From contig JAJDXX010000044.1 of the NCBI GenBank assembly GCA_022823055.1, positions 1 through 34,332 of the forward strand: a stretch of 34,332 nucleotides of DNA, in the 5' to 3' direction. Made by a program: the position numbers and the translations under genes. Numbering within the stretch: the stretch's first letter is position 1; every line of letters starts with the position of its first letter. This DNA comes from Candidatus Binatia bacterium. GTDB lineage: Bacteria > Desulfobacterota > Binatia > UBA9968 > JAJDTQ01. This document shows, in pieces, positions 18,306 through 26,501 of this stretch. The notes below the pieces were generated by a model that made no database searches, was not told where the DNA came from, and was given only the letters and a program-made list of their open reading frames with translations.

Positions 18306-19139
18306 ATGACGCCGATACCCGAAATCGAAGAGATCGTCGGAAAGTTCCGCGCCGGTGAAGCGGAGGTGGCGCGGCGTTTCTTCGAGGAGAAGCGCCCGCT
18401 CCGCCAGCACCTGGACTGGCTGCGTTTCCAGGTGGCGCGGGAAGCCCGGAACCTGGAGGAGATCGCCTCCCATCAGCGCTGCGAGCTGGTGGAGCAGGTA
18501 GACCGGTCCGTGTCACGGGAAACGCTCGTGGACCAGCTCACCGAGGACTATCAGGAGGTCCGCCACTACGGCATGCTGGCCTACATCTACGAAGGCATCA
18601 GCGGCGAGCGGGTGCAGTGGCGCGAGTTGCGGGAAACCGCGCAGCAGGCGTCGTGGTACGAGCTGTCGCGCCGGGAGCACCAGCGGTGGGCCGAGCTCAA
18701 GGCCGGCGGGTCGGAGCTGGAACTGGCGGCGGCGCTCTTCACCCGCGGCGGAGGCGGCGCGCTCTTCTACGGCATGATCCCGCTCCGGGGCGGCGACTAC
18801 GAGGAGGCGCTCTCTCGCGCCTCGAAGACGATTCTGCGGGACGAGATCGAGCACGGCGCCTCGGAGGGAAGGGAAGACCTGTACCGGCTCATCCGCGGCC
18901 GTGACGATGTCGAGACCGCCTCGGGAATCATCGCCGAGATGGGCGCCATACGGCTGGAGATGAGGAACGAGCAGTACGGGCAACCCATGCCCGAGGAGCG
19001 GCTGCGGGAGATTCGAGAGGGCGAGATTGCGCCCGTGACCATGGAAGAGATGTTGTCGGCGTGCCCGCGGGACGGCGAAGACTGGTTCGAGTGGTATCAC
19101 GGGAAGGCGAAGCCGCTCTCGGCGACGTCGATTCTGTGA
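18306..19139 (+). CDS. Ferritin-like di-iron protein candidate, function unknown
   Basis: This 277-residue, strongly helical and soluble protein has no family name I can assign. It contains two ExxH motifs, Glu84-V-R-His87 and Glu180-I-E-His183. They are separated by long Glu-rich helices (ELREtaqqASWYELSRREHQRW) that could supply the remaining two Glu ligands of a four-helix di-iron site (candidates near 51-60 and 124-139). A hydrophobic glycine-rich turn, RGGGGALFYGMIPL, lies between them. The ATG at 18306 has GGAG upstream and its own promoter. It could be an oxygenase, an oxidase or an iron-binding protein; the di-iron reading rests on motif pattern only. Confidence 0.6.
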   Translation: MTPIPEIEEIVGKFRAGEAEVARRFFEEKRPLRQHLDWLRFQVAREARNLEEIASHQRCELVEQVDRSVSRETLVDQLTEDYQEVRHYGMLAYIYEGISGERVQWRELRETAQQASWYELSRREHQRWAELKAGGSELELAAALFTRGGGGALFYGMIPLRGGDYEEALSRASKTILRDEIEHGASEGREDLYRLIRGRDDVETASGIIAEMGAIRLEMRNEQYGQPMPEERLREIREGEIAPVTMEEMLSACPRDGEDWFEWYHGKAKPLSATSIL

Positions 19140-19222
19140 CTGTCATCGCGGCTTGCCGGGGGCGGTTCTTTGCGTGCCATACTTGATTGAGTGGACAACA
19201 ATTGGCGCTGAAGGGGGAGGTC

Positions 19223-19603
19223 ATGGATGCGCTCGACGTAATGGCGGTCATTTTCGCGGTCGTGGTGCTCGTCAAGCTCGCCGCCTTGCTGGTCTCTCCG
19301 GCGTGGTGGATGGACAGCGCCGGAGCCATGCTCAACTATCCCCGTGCCTGCACTTGGGCCTACGCCGTGCTCGCCGCGGTGGTGGGATACTTCGTCTTGA
19401 CCCGGATGGAAATCGTCGAGGTGGTCTCGGCGATGCTGCTCACGTCTCTGCTGACGGGGTTGGGGATCACGCCCTATTCGCGAACGATTCTGAAGCTCGG
19501 CAAGGAGATGGCCGGCGAGGGGTTCGGCCGGTTGTGGCCGGTGATGGCGGTCTGGAGCGTCATCGCGGTGTGGGCGCTTTACGCGGTTCTGGCATCGCCA
19601 TAG
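19223..19603 (+). CDS. Small membrane protein, four predicted TM segments
   Basis: This 126-residue protein is not one I recognise. Hydrophobic segments lie at ~5-25 (VMAVIFAVVVLVKLAALLV), ~48-66 (CTWAYAVLAAVVGYFVL), ~69-87 (VVSAMLLTSLLTGLGI) and ~107-125 (PVMAVWSVIAVWALYAVL). The ATG at 19223 has an excellent AAGGGGGAGG and is preferred over an in-frame TTG at 19187. It follows the ferritin-like gene by 83 bases on the same strand. No catalytic motif is evident. Confidence 0.75.
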   Translation: MDALDVMAVIFAVVVLVKLAALLVSPAWWMDSAGAMLNYPRACTWAYAVLAAVVGYFVLTRMEIVEVVSAMLLTSLLTGLGITPYSRTILKLGKEMAGEGFGRLWPVMAVWSVIAVWALYAVLASP

Positions 19604-19749
19604 CCGTTGGGCCGTTCCCTTACCTGGCCCCGAAGTCCCTTCGTCCAACGAGAAGGAGAACGGGCCGACAAAAGCCTTGCGCGGCTACCGTCACGCTGTA
19701 TGCTTATGATGTATGGCGCGTGAATCGGGCAGAACATCGGGAGAATGCA

Positions 19750-20166
19750 ATGGGTGAAATTGTCGTCGATATCGAGTTGGAGAATCCGGGAGACCGTAGA
19801 CTGTTCGAGGAAGGGTATCGCCGGGAGGAAGACATTCGGCGAGCGACGGTTCGGGCCGTCGCGGATACGGGGGCGGTCATGCTGGCATTGCCCGAGGACG
19901 CCGTGAACCGGCTCGGCGTCAAGGTGGTGGACAGTGCCTCCTTCACGTATGCGGACGGACGGCAAGATGAACGGCCGATCGCCGGTCCGCTCACCGTCCG
20001 TATTGGTGACCGCTGGACCTCCACCAACTGCGTCGTTGTGCCGACGGGCGCCGATGCTCTGGTGGGCCAAGTCGTTATGGAAACGCTCGATTTGGTCGCC
20101 GACTGCGTACGCCGGACGCTGGGTCCTCGACCGGAATCGCCCGACCGCCCGCTACTGAGACTGTGA
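19750..20166 (+). CDS. Retropepsin-like clan AA aspartyl protease
   Basis: This 138-residue protein has the single aspartyl-protease motif ADTGAVMLALP (Asp-Thr-Gly), followed by hydrophobic strands and the second conserved segment ALVGQVVMETLDLV. One motif per chain implies an active homodimer, as in retroviral proteases. The opening MGEIVVDIELEN is typical of small bacterial predicted aspartyl proteases (COG5550-like). No signal peptide is visible, so it is probably cytoplasmic. The ATG at 19750 follows GGGAGA. Its substrate and its relationship to the upstream membrane protein are unknown. Confidence 0.8.
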   Translation: MGEIVVDIELENPGDRRLFEEGYRREEDIRRATVRAVADTGAVMLALPEDAVNRLGVKVVDSASFTYADGRQDERPIAGPLTVRIGDRWTSTNCVVVPTGADALVGQVVMETLDLVADCVRRTLGPRPESPDRPLLRL

Positions 20167-20203
20167 GGGAATCGCGGGGGTTGCCGTGACGGCCGGCTGA
20201 CCT

Positions 20204-21049
20204 CTACCGTCGTCTCGTAGCCAGGACTTCGAGGACTTCCTCGACCGCGGGCCCCGGGTCGGTCCGGTCCTTGAACGGCGCCAGCCTCTGGTAGAGTTCC
20301 GCCGCGGCCTTGTGGAACCCCGGCGGGAGTGCGGCGGACTCGAAGCTGGCGGCGATCTCTTCCATCTCGCCCACGTAGCGCCAACCCTTGGGCGCCGCCA
20401 CCGCGGCCGCGCGTTCGCTCTTGCCCGCGGCGGCGGGCTGCGATGCCGCCCATTCCTCCAGGAGCGCCGCTTCCACGCCTTCACTGACCGCCAGGGCACG
20501 AACGGCCAGGATCAGCGCGTCGCTGCCCTTGGTCCAGGCCGCGTAGGTCATCTTGAGCGCCGAGGCCGCCCCCGGCCCGCCGTCGATGACCCGGGCGTCG
20601 AGCGGACCTCCGGAGAACAACGCCGCAACCGGCTCTGCTCCGGCTCCCGAAAGATACAGGCGCGTGGTGCCCGGCGTGCGCACCGGCTGGCCGATGATGC
20701 CGCCGTCGACGAAATGAGCTCCAGCCTTGGAGACAATCGCCCCCACCCGTTGCGCCGTCTCACGGGATACGGCGTTGGCGTCGACGTAGAGCCCGGCAAA
20801 GCCCAGGTCCGCCACGTCCTGGGCCACCTCCTCGGCGGCGTGGGGCGGGCACACGGAAAGCACTGCGTCGCTCTGGTCGACGGCCTCCGCCAACGTCGTC
20901 ACCTCCACCAGCCCGGCGTCGATCGCCCTCCGCCGGCTGTCCTCCCGCCGCCCCTCCGAGACCCACAGCACGCGGGCGCCCCTTACCGCGGCGCCGACGG
21001 TGGCGCCCATGTTGCCGGGATGCAACAGCGTGACGGTGTCGATCTGCAT
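20204..21049 (-). CDS. NAD(P)-dependent beta-hydroxyacid-dehydrogenase-like protein, DUF1932 type
   Basis: This 281-residue protein has an N-terminal Rossmann domain (LLHPGNMGATVG, ~8-19) and a C-terminal helical domain of the DUF1932 kind (ALKMTYAAWTKGSDALIL, with the probable catalytic Lys166). A GGIIGQPVRTPGTTRLYLSG block replaces the usual dAPVSGG substrate loop of 3-hydroxyisobutyrate dehydrogenases. It likely reduces or oxidises a small hydroxy acid, but the substrate is unknown. The ATG at 21049 lies four bases after the stop of the foreign-looking gene upstream. Confidence 0.82.
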   Translation of the reverse strand: MQIDTVTLLHPGNMGATVGAAVRGARVLWVSEGRREDSRRRAIDAGLVEVTTLAEAVDQSDAVLSVCPPHAAEEVAQDVADLGFAGLYVDANAVSRETAQRVGAIVSKAGAHFVDGGIIGQPVRTPGTTRLYLSGAGAEPVAALFSGGPLDARVIDGGPGAASALKMTYAAWTKGSDALILAVRALAVSEGVEAALLEEWAASQPAAAGKSERAAAVAAPKGWRYVGEMEEIAASFESAALPPGFHKAAAELYQRLAPFKDRTDPGPAVEEVLEVLATRRR

Positions 21050-21053
21050 GATC

Positions 21054-22013
21054 TCACTCGGGCAACATCTTAACCGTGGAGATGCAGTCGCGTCCGTCGC
21101 TGAATCGAGCCACCGATGCGAGGAAGAGTACCGACTCGGACTCTATCAGCTTTGCATGTGAGTCTTCATCCAACGCCTGCCAGATCCTTTTCTGCGCCGA
21201 CCACAAATACGCTACTCCCCCGATGATGGCTAGCGGCGCCGCTGCAGGACCTAAGGTCATGCCTAGCAAACTCAATCCGGTGAATGTCGCGGTAGCCCCA
21301 CCCGCGGCTAAGGCGGCATTGCCAGCGTCTTTTGCTACATCTTGAACAGCCTGCTTCGGTGTTTTCCGGTTTTTGTTGAGGTGGATAGCGTTTTCCAGAC
21401 AAGTGACAGGCAACTCCATGAGTGCACCCAACACAGCTCCTTTGGTCGCCGCCCCCGCGATATTCCTAATGCCGTAGACACAGCCACTCTTGAGGTTGTC
21501 GATGCGAACACCCTTCAACTCGGCAGGCGTCATGTCCCTTGCCCCACGTGCGCGGTTTATCTGCGACGGCTCAAACCTTACGTTACTGGCGTCACTTGCT
21601 TTCGCAGGATTATTCTTGATCGCTTCGATGTGACTTACATCGTGGCGCTTGAGAAACTCCTTGATGGTTTCTTCCGTCAGCCTCACCCCGCGCGGTATGA
21701 GTTCAAACAGGCTGTTCGGGTCGACACCGCCCCGCCTGTTGGCAAGCGATTTGGCAACGTCTGGCAGATCTTTCAATACTCGCGGAACCCGTCCGGCACG
21801 TTTCACGACCACCTGGGCGCGGACCACCCACCTAACGTCTATCGTGACCGCTATCTTCTCGCCTGCCGCGCCGACGAAGTGCCAAGCCAAGCTCGCCGAT
21901 TTGTAGACGGACTCCGTCGGCACTGCGTCCCGCAAAACGCGAACCGCCTGAGCCGCGTACCCTTGCAACCAGCTCAACATGCTCGTCAAATTCTCTACCA
22001 CATTGACCGACAT
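21054..22013 (-). CDS. Hypothetical protein, possibly acquired; central polar motif plus C-terminal hydrophobic hairpin
   Basis: This 319-residue protein is not one I recognise. Base composition is clearly lower in G+C (about 52% in a sampled 60-base line, against roughly two thirds around it). The N-terminal half is mixed helical. A central segment (~125-175) reads SLFELIPRGVRLTEETIKEF, then HDVSHIEAIKNNPAKASDASN, then INRARGARDMT, which faintly recalls His-Me finger (HNH) layouts. The C-terminal third has a Gly/Ala-rich hydrophobic run (NAALAAGGATATFTGLSLLG, then GPAAAPLAIIGGVAYLWSA) that may insert in membrane. The ATG at 22013 has GAGG upstream. It separates the DUF1932 and UbiD genes and may be an effector, toxin or phage-related protein; this is speculative. 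Confidence 0.65.
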   Translation of the reverse strand: MSVNVVENLTSMLSWLQGYAAQAVRVLRDAVPTESVYKSASLAWHFVGAAGEKIAVTIDVRWVVRAQVVVKRAGRVPRVLKDLPDVAKSLANRRGGVDPNSLFELIPRGVRLTEETIKEFLKRHDVSHIEAIKNNPAKASDASNVRFEPSQINRARGARDMTPAELKGVRIDNLKSGCVYGIRNIAGAATKGAVLGALMELPVTCLENAIHLNKNRKTPKQAVQDVAKDAGNAALAAGGATATFTGLSLLGMTLGPAAAPLAIIGGVAYLWSAQKRIWQALDEDSHAKLIESESVLFLASVARFSDGRDCISTVKMLPE

Positions 22014-22040
22014 CTTGGCCTCAGGCGTTACGAGATTTGT

Positions 22041-22054
22041 GGTCTGTGCAGACC
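22041..22054. other. Palindrome between UbiD and the hypothetical gene
   Basis: GGTCTG-TG-CAGACC is a perfect 6-bp dyad with a 2-base centre, lying 13 bases past the UbiD stop and 28 bases before the start of the hypothetical gene. It is too tight for a good hairpin and looks more like an operator, but chance is possible. Confidence 0.3.
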
Positions 22055-22066
22055 GCTGACTGCCGG

Positions 22067-23695
22067 CTAATGGTCCTGCTCTTCCACGTCGCTGGCCTTG
22101 ACGCGCCGCGACTTGAGCTTCTCGCCGGTCTCGAAGTAGCGGCCCTCCACGGCGAGCTTGGCTTCCTCGTCCAGCTCGTCGTCCCACTGGCCCAGGGAAT
22201 AGCCGTACCACGGCATCTTGGGCTTGAGAGGCGGCAGCATGAACTCCTCCCACAGTTCCCGCGCGTGCTCCATGTACTCCCGCTTGGGCAGGGACACGGG
22301 CGGGAAGGGCTCCTTCTGGATGGCGTTGCACAGCATGCCCGACTCGTCCGCCGGCAGGTGGTACGACACCACGTCGGTGCCCTTGTTATCGTCCTTGTAC
22401 AGGAACGGCGGGGCGTGGCCTTTCTCCATGCCGCCGATGATCTGGACGTCCTGGTGGGGCTTCATGCGGTAGCACATGGCCCAGAAGACGGCTGCCTCGT
22501 CGGACGGATCGATGTCCTCGTCCACCGCGATGACGATCTTGCCGACGCCGGGGTGGAACGACGCCGCGGCGTGGAGTGCGCGCCACACCTCGGCCTCCTT
22601 GGGCTTGCGCATCTGCACGATGACCAGCTTGTAGGTGTTGGTCAGGGGCTCGTGCATCTCCACCCGGATGACGCTGGTGATGCGGCAGTGATCGCGCAGG
22701 TGCACCAGCATGAGCCGGTCGTAGCCGATCTTGCGGATGACCGACGATTCGCTGGGGGTGAGCTGGCTCAGCCACGAGACGTAGATGGCGTCCTTGCGGT
22801 GGGTGATGGCGGTGACGTCCATGAACGGGTTCAACTGCCGCGGGTGCATGTAGCCGTGGGATTCGCCGAACGGCCCCTCGGGCTCCACGAACTCGGTGTT
22901 GAGGTGTCCCTCGATGACGATCTCGGACTCCGCCGGCACTTGCAGGTCCACGGTCTTGCACTGGGCCATGCGGATGGGCTCGCCCACGAAACCGCCGGCG
23001 ATGGCCATCTCGTCCACGCCGTAGTCGACCTTCTGCACGGAGACATAGGAGACCACCGGCGGCGCGCCAATGACCAGTGCCGCCTCCAGCGGCTCGCCAC
23101 GCTTCTGCGCGTTCTTCCAGTGCAGGTAGATGTCCTGGCCCAGTCCGGACGGGAACACGCCCACCCGTGAGTTCGACTTGATCTGGCCCCGGTAGTTGCC
23201 GATGTTGCCGATGCCGGTCTCGGGGTCCTTGGTGATCCAGTGGGAGCAGGTGGTGTAGGGGCCGTTGTCGAACCCGGGCGTGGAAATGGGGACCGGGAAC
23301 TTGTCCAGCCCCTGGTTCTCCACGGCATCGCCGGTCATCACGACCTCATGGCACGCCGGGTCGTCCACCACCTGGGGCTTGATGGGGTTGGACAGGGCGT
23401 GTTTCCACTTGGCGTCCATCTCGTCGGCGCTGTTGCAGCCCATGCCCAGGAAGTATATGGCCTTGCTGCCCGCCAGCGCGCCCACCACCACGGGGAAATC
23501 GAACTTGCGCCCGCGGGAGTCAGTGACGTTGGAGAAGTACCACGCCTTGCGTTCCTCGTCGGGGATGCCGCCCCGGTACTGCCAGCGCACCAGCGGGTGC
23601 AACTCCGTGTCCTTGTTGATGGTCTGGTTGATACGGCGCAGGTGCCCCGCCTCTTCGAGCATTCTCAGGTGCTCATGTAGATCTGCATAACCCAT
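22067..23695 (-). CDS. UbiD-family prenylated-FMN-dependent (de)carboxylase
   Basis: This 542-residue protein belongs to the UbiD family, which uses prenylated FMN to remove or add carboxylate on aromatic and unsaturated acids. Catalytic residues can be placed by comparison with fungal Fdc1: Asn164 and Arg169 in NIGNYRG, His192 in YLHWKNA, and Glu273 and Glu278 in EPEGPFGESHG. The ATG at 23695 follows AGGAGG. No UbiX prenyltransferase is in the window; it must be encoded elsewhere if the enzyme is active. The substrate is not evident; it is more diverged than the ubiquinone enzymes, which suits a catabolic aromatic acid. Confidence 0.92.
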   Translation of the reverse strand: MGYADLHEHLRMLEEAGHLRRINQTINKDTELHPLVRWQYRGGIPDEERKAWYFSNVTDSRGRKFDFPVVVGALAGSKAIYFLGMGCNSADEMDAKWKHALSNPIKPQVVDDPACHEVVMTGDAVENQGLDKFPVPISTPGFDNGPYTTCSHWITKDPETGIGNIGNYRGQIKSNSRVGVFPSGLGQDIYLHWKNAQKRGEPLEAALVIGAPPVVSYVSVQKVDYGVDEMAIAGGFVGEPIRMAQCKTVDLQVPAESEIVIEGHLNTEFVEPEGPFGESHGYMHPRQLNPFMDVTAITHRKDAIYVSWLSQLTPSESSVIRKIGYDRLMLVHLRDHCRITSVIRVEMHEPLTNTYKLVIVQMRKPKEAEVWRALHAAASFHPGVGKIVIAVDEDIDPSDEAAVFWAMCYRMKPHQDVQIIGGMEKGHAPPFLYKDDNKGTDVVSYHLPADESGMLCNAIQKEPFPPVSLPKREYMEHARELWEEFMLPPLKPKMPWYGYSLGQWDDELDEEAKLAVEGRYFETGEKLKSRRVKASDVEEQDH

Positions 23696-23828
23696 TAGCT
23701 GCCTCCTGTCTGAATCGATTTCTCGAACGATGTCGCGGTGAGTTCCCGTAACCCCGTGTCTTGCAGCCCGGATTCGGGGTCTCGGGCAGTTGTCGGAAAG
23801 AAACGGTGGGCTCCAGCGTGAAGCCGTA

Positions 23829-23858
23829 AAAATAGCGGATCGCGCCCGGTCGTGTCAA
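23829..23858 (-). promoter_or_regulatory. Sigma-70 promoter of the UbiD gene
   Basis: On the minus strand a perfect TTGACA (23853-23858), 18 bases, then TATTTT (23829-23834) lies about 130 bases upstream of the UbiD start. The rest of 23696-23960 shows nothing else I can name. Confidence 0.5.
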
Positions 23859-23960
23859 TGAAGGCGCGGTTGCAGGCGGATGCACGGATACGTGTTGCAC
23901 CAGCTTCGTCGTCGGAGACAAGGGCGTTGCCCAGGAGTCAGGTGATGACGTTGCCCCGGA

Positions 23961-24365
23961 TCAGGTCCACACCTCGACGACGAGGCCGGGAACGCGATCG
24001 AACTCGCGGACGTTGGCCGTGATCAAGGCCAAGCCGCGAGCGAGAGCCGTGGCCGCGATCCAGAGGTCGTTCGGGCCGATCAGTTTGCCTGCTCGGGCCA
24101 GTTCGGCCCAGACTTGCGCGTGCACTCGGGCGGTTGCCAAGTCCACAGGCAACAACGGGAAACGCTCCAGCAGCGCTTCGACGAAGGCGGAGCGCCTCAT
24201 CCGAATCTGTGGGTCTACCGCACGATGCACTCCGTGGAGGAGTTCGCTGGCGGTAACTACCGAGAGAAAAAACTCTTCCTGTCCGCGCCGCGCAAGGTGC
24301 GGCTCCAGATCCAGGCGGCCCCGCTCGTACTCGATCAGGACGTTTGTGTCGATCAGGACGCCCAC
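23961..24365 (-). CDS. vapC: PIN-domain ribonuclease toxin, VapC family
   Basis: This 134-residue protein starts with GTG at 24365. The PIN-domain acidic residues are Asp6 (LIDTNVLIEY), Glu41 (TASELLHGV) and Asp100 (GPNDLWIAATAL), with the family ending ANVREFDRVPGL. VapC toxins cleave tRNA or rRNA in the absence of their antitoxin. The start lies 13 bases inside the antitoxin gene, a typical overlap that enforces coupled synthesis. Confidence 0.92.
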   Translation of the reverse strand: MGVLIDTNVLIEYERGRLDLEPHLARRGQEEFFLSVVTASELLHGVHRAVDPQIRMRRSAFVEALLERFPLLPVDLATARVHAQVWAELARAGKLIGPNDLWIAATALARGLALITANVREFDRVPGLVVEVWT

Positions 24366-24631
24366 GGATCGCGAACCTCCGCGTGTGCCAACTCCTCGCG
24401 GGCCGTTGCCAAGTCATCGGCAAGGTGCGCCGCTTCGGTTGGGGAGAGACGAGGCAGCGATGCAAACAGCGAGGGAAGTTCCGCGAGGCGTTTTCCCGCG
24501 GGAAGCGGGCGGAGTTCCGCTACCGGCCTGTTGCCGCGAACAAGCACGAAACAGTCGCCACGATAGGAGACGCGGTTGATGTACTCCGCGAAGTTGCGAG
24601 CCATTTCGGTCACCGTCAGTGTTTGTGCCAT
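24353..24631 (-). CDS. vapB: Phd/YefM-type antitoxin of the VapC toxin
   Basis: This 92-residue protein has the N-terminal DNA-binding fold of Phd/YefM antitoxins (TVTEMARNFAEYINRV, then CFVLVRGNRPVAELRPL) and an acidic C-terminal tail (DDLATAREELAHAEV) that should cover the toxin. The ATG at 24631 has AAGGA upstream and a strong promoter about 40 bases before it. Such antitoxins usually repress their own promoter; inverted repeats there are not obvious to me. Confidence 0.88.
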   Translation of the reverse strand: MAQTLTVTEMARNFAEYINRVSYRGDCFVLVRGNRPVAELRPLPAGKRLAELPSLFASLPRLSPTEAAHLADDLATAREELAHAEVRDPWAS

Positions 24632-24663
24632 GGGAGATCCTTTGACGAGAATCGGATAATCTT

Positions 24664-24692
24664 ACTATCTGACTTTTAGTTTTCGCTGTCAA
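24664..24692 (-). promoter_or_regulatory. Sigma-70 promoter of the toxin-antitoxin operon
   Basis: On the minus strand a perfect TTGACA (24687-24692), 17 bases, then GATAGT (24664-24669) gives a ~33-base leader before the antitoxin ATG. The segment is unusually AT-rich for this genome. Confidence 0.6.
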
Positions 24693-24826
24693 GTCTTCAA
24701 GGCCGGTGCTGTCGGGGGCCGTGACAGCAATGGTTGGGCACCCTTTTTGCATGGTTCGTCAAGCGCCTTGAGCGAACTTGGTGAAAACGGTAGGGTGGAC
24801 AGAATGGGTCCATCGCGGGATGGTCA

Positions 24827-25099
24827 ATGCCCACGATATTGAGGCGGGGGCCATACCGGTTTTTCTTCTACTCCAGCGACGGTGGGGAACCCCGTCATGT
24901 GCATGTGTAGCATGACGCTCTGGGACAGCATGCCGGAGTCGAGGGAGCTTGGAGGCCGCCGAAGAGCATTCTGGGCTTTTACCGCCATTCTGAAGGGCAG
25001 AGCGCGGTTCTGGCTATCCATCATCCGTCTTGGAAGCGCTATCAGCCCTCCGCATGGCATTCGGTGGTGAAGCGGTTCCTGGAGTACCGTGTTGAGTAG
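24827..25099 (+). pseudogene. Degraded DUF4160 gene
   Basis: The first 27 codons, MPTILRRGPYRFFFYSSDGG followed by EPRHVHV, are a textbook DUF4160 start. A TAG at 24908-24910 then interrupts the frame exactly where the family would continue. A fragment resembling the next family block (RARFWL) appears about 95 bases later in a different frame, suggesting an insertion and frame loss. DUF4160 genes are often found with DUF2442 partners in toxin-antitoxin-like pairs; no partner is seen here. The gene lies next to vapBC in what looks like a small decaying island. Confidence 0.6.
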
Positions 25100-25132
25100 C
25101 CTCCGGGCTGCAATTCAAAGGGGGTTCGAAGC

Positions 25133-26425
25133 ATGCAAACCGACGAAGCGACCCTGCAGAAGGTCTTCTCCCACATCGACCGGGAGGAGCTGGCCCAACT
25201 GGCCATGGACGTCGTCAATTTCCCCACGCCCACCGGGAGCGAGGAGGAGGTGGCGCGGTTCATCCACGACTGGTTGCAGAAGCAGGGCATCGAGACCTTT
25301 CTCCAGCACACGGAACCCGGTCGTGCCAACGTGGTGGGGGTGATCCCGGGCACGGGCCAGGGGCCGACGCTGCTCTTCAATGGCCACATGGATACGGCGC
25401 TAGCGGGGACCCAGGAGGACCTGTGGATCACCGGCAGCACCCGGCCCGAGTGGCAGGCGCTGGCGCGGCGCGAGGACGACGTCATCTACGGCAGCGGCAT
25501 CGTCAACGACAAGGGTCCGCTCACCTGCACCCTGGCCATGGCCAAGGCGCTCAAGGAAAGCGGCGTCAAGCTCAAGGGCGACGTCATCGTCACGGGGGTG
25601 GCGGGGGAGATCGGGCGCTCCCCGGTGGACCACTACCAGGGTCCGGCTTACCGCGGGAAGGGGCACGGCGCGCGCTACCTGGTGACCCACGGCGTGGTGG
25701 GGGACTACTGCATCGTGGTGGAACCGTCCCAGTTCCGCATCACCTGGGCTCAGTGCGGCGCCGTCTTCATCAAGATCACCACGTATGGCGAGCCCATGTA
25801 CGGGCCGTTCGTGGACCACCCGGTGGACGCGAAGGAAAGCAAGAACGCGGTGGTGCGCATGGCCTCCATCATCCCGGCGCTGGAAGACTGGGCACGGCGC
25901 TACGAGAAGGAGCACCGCTACGAGTTCGGCGCCGGCACCATGGTCCCGAAGGTCAACATCGGCTCCATCTTCGGCGGCGCGCCGTTCAAGCCCAACTTCT
26001 CGCCGGCCATCTGCAACCTCTACGTCGAGGCTTTCATGACCCCGGACCAGCGGGCCATCGACGTGCTCCGGGAGGTCCGCGAGGTGCTGGCGGCGACGGA
26101 GATCGAGGCCAAGTCGTCGCTCTTCCTGTCGGTTAACAGCTACGAGTCCAAGGGCGCCGAGCCCCTCGTGGCTGCCATGGAGGAGGCCCACGAGTACGTC
26201 CGCGGGCGCAAGGTGGAGCCCATCCGCAGCGCCTTTACCAGCACTTACGCCGACCTGACGGTGTTCGCCGAGGTGGGGATTCCCGCCATCAAGTGCGGCC
26301 CGGCACCGGAAGCCGCCGACGCCAAGCCGGCCACCAGCGAGATGCAGAAGGTGGAAGACCTCGAAGCCGCCGCGCGCATGTACGCGTTCGCCGCGCTGGA
26401 GATCGCCGGCCGGGAGCGCGCGTGA
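25133..26425 (+). CDS. M20-family-like amidohydrolase/peptidase with atypical active site
   Basis: This 430-residue protein has the M20 two-domain layout (catalytic and lid). Ligand candidates are His85 and Asp87 (NGHMDTA), Asp126 (GSGIVNDKGPL), Glu159 and Glu197 (IVVEPSQF). Where M20 enzymes have a Glu-Glu pair, this protein reads AGEIG, so the catalytic-base Glu is Gly158. The C-terminal metal-binding His expected after the CGPAP turn is not visible. It may use a different base or act on an unusual substrate; a subfamily with this pattern exists among environmental bacteria as far as I recall. The ATG at 25133 has AAGGGGG upstream. The amidohydrolase gene follows 76 bases later on the same strand. 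Confidence 0.82.
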   Translation: MQTDEATLQKVFSHIDREELAQLAMDVVNFPTPTGSEEEVARFIHDWLQKQGIETFLQHTEPGRANVVGVIPGTGQGPTLLFNGHMDTALAGTQEDLWITGSTRPEWQALARREDDVIYGSGIVNDKGPLTCTLAMAKALKESGVKLKGDVIVTGVAGEIGRSPVDHYQGPAYRGKGHGARYLVTHGVVGDYCIVVEPSQFRITWAQCGAVFIKITTYGEPMYGPFVDHPVDAKESKNAVVRMASIIPALEDWARRYEKEHRYEFGAGTMVPKVNIGSIFGGAPFKPNFSPAICNLYVEAFMTPDQRAIDVLREVREVLAATEIEAKSSLFLSVNSYESKGAEPLVAAMEEAHEYVRGRKVEPIRSAFTSTYADLTVFAEVGIPAIKCGPAPEAADAKPATSEMQKVEDLEAAARMYAFAALEIAGRERA

Positions 26426-26501
26426 GTATGGGGAAGGCCAAGGACGCCATCTTCCAGGAAATAGATATTCAGGTTGAACGACCCGACGAAAGGAGCCTCT
26501 C

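Noticed and set aside
19678-19720. TTGCGC-N16-TATGCT before the aspartyl protease
   Set aside because: It is a weak match at both boxes and there are several overlapping alternatives, so it is not called.
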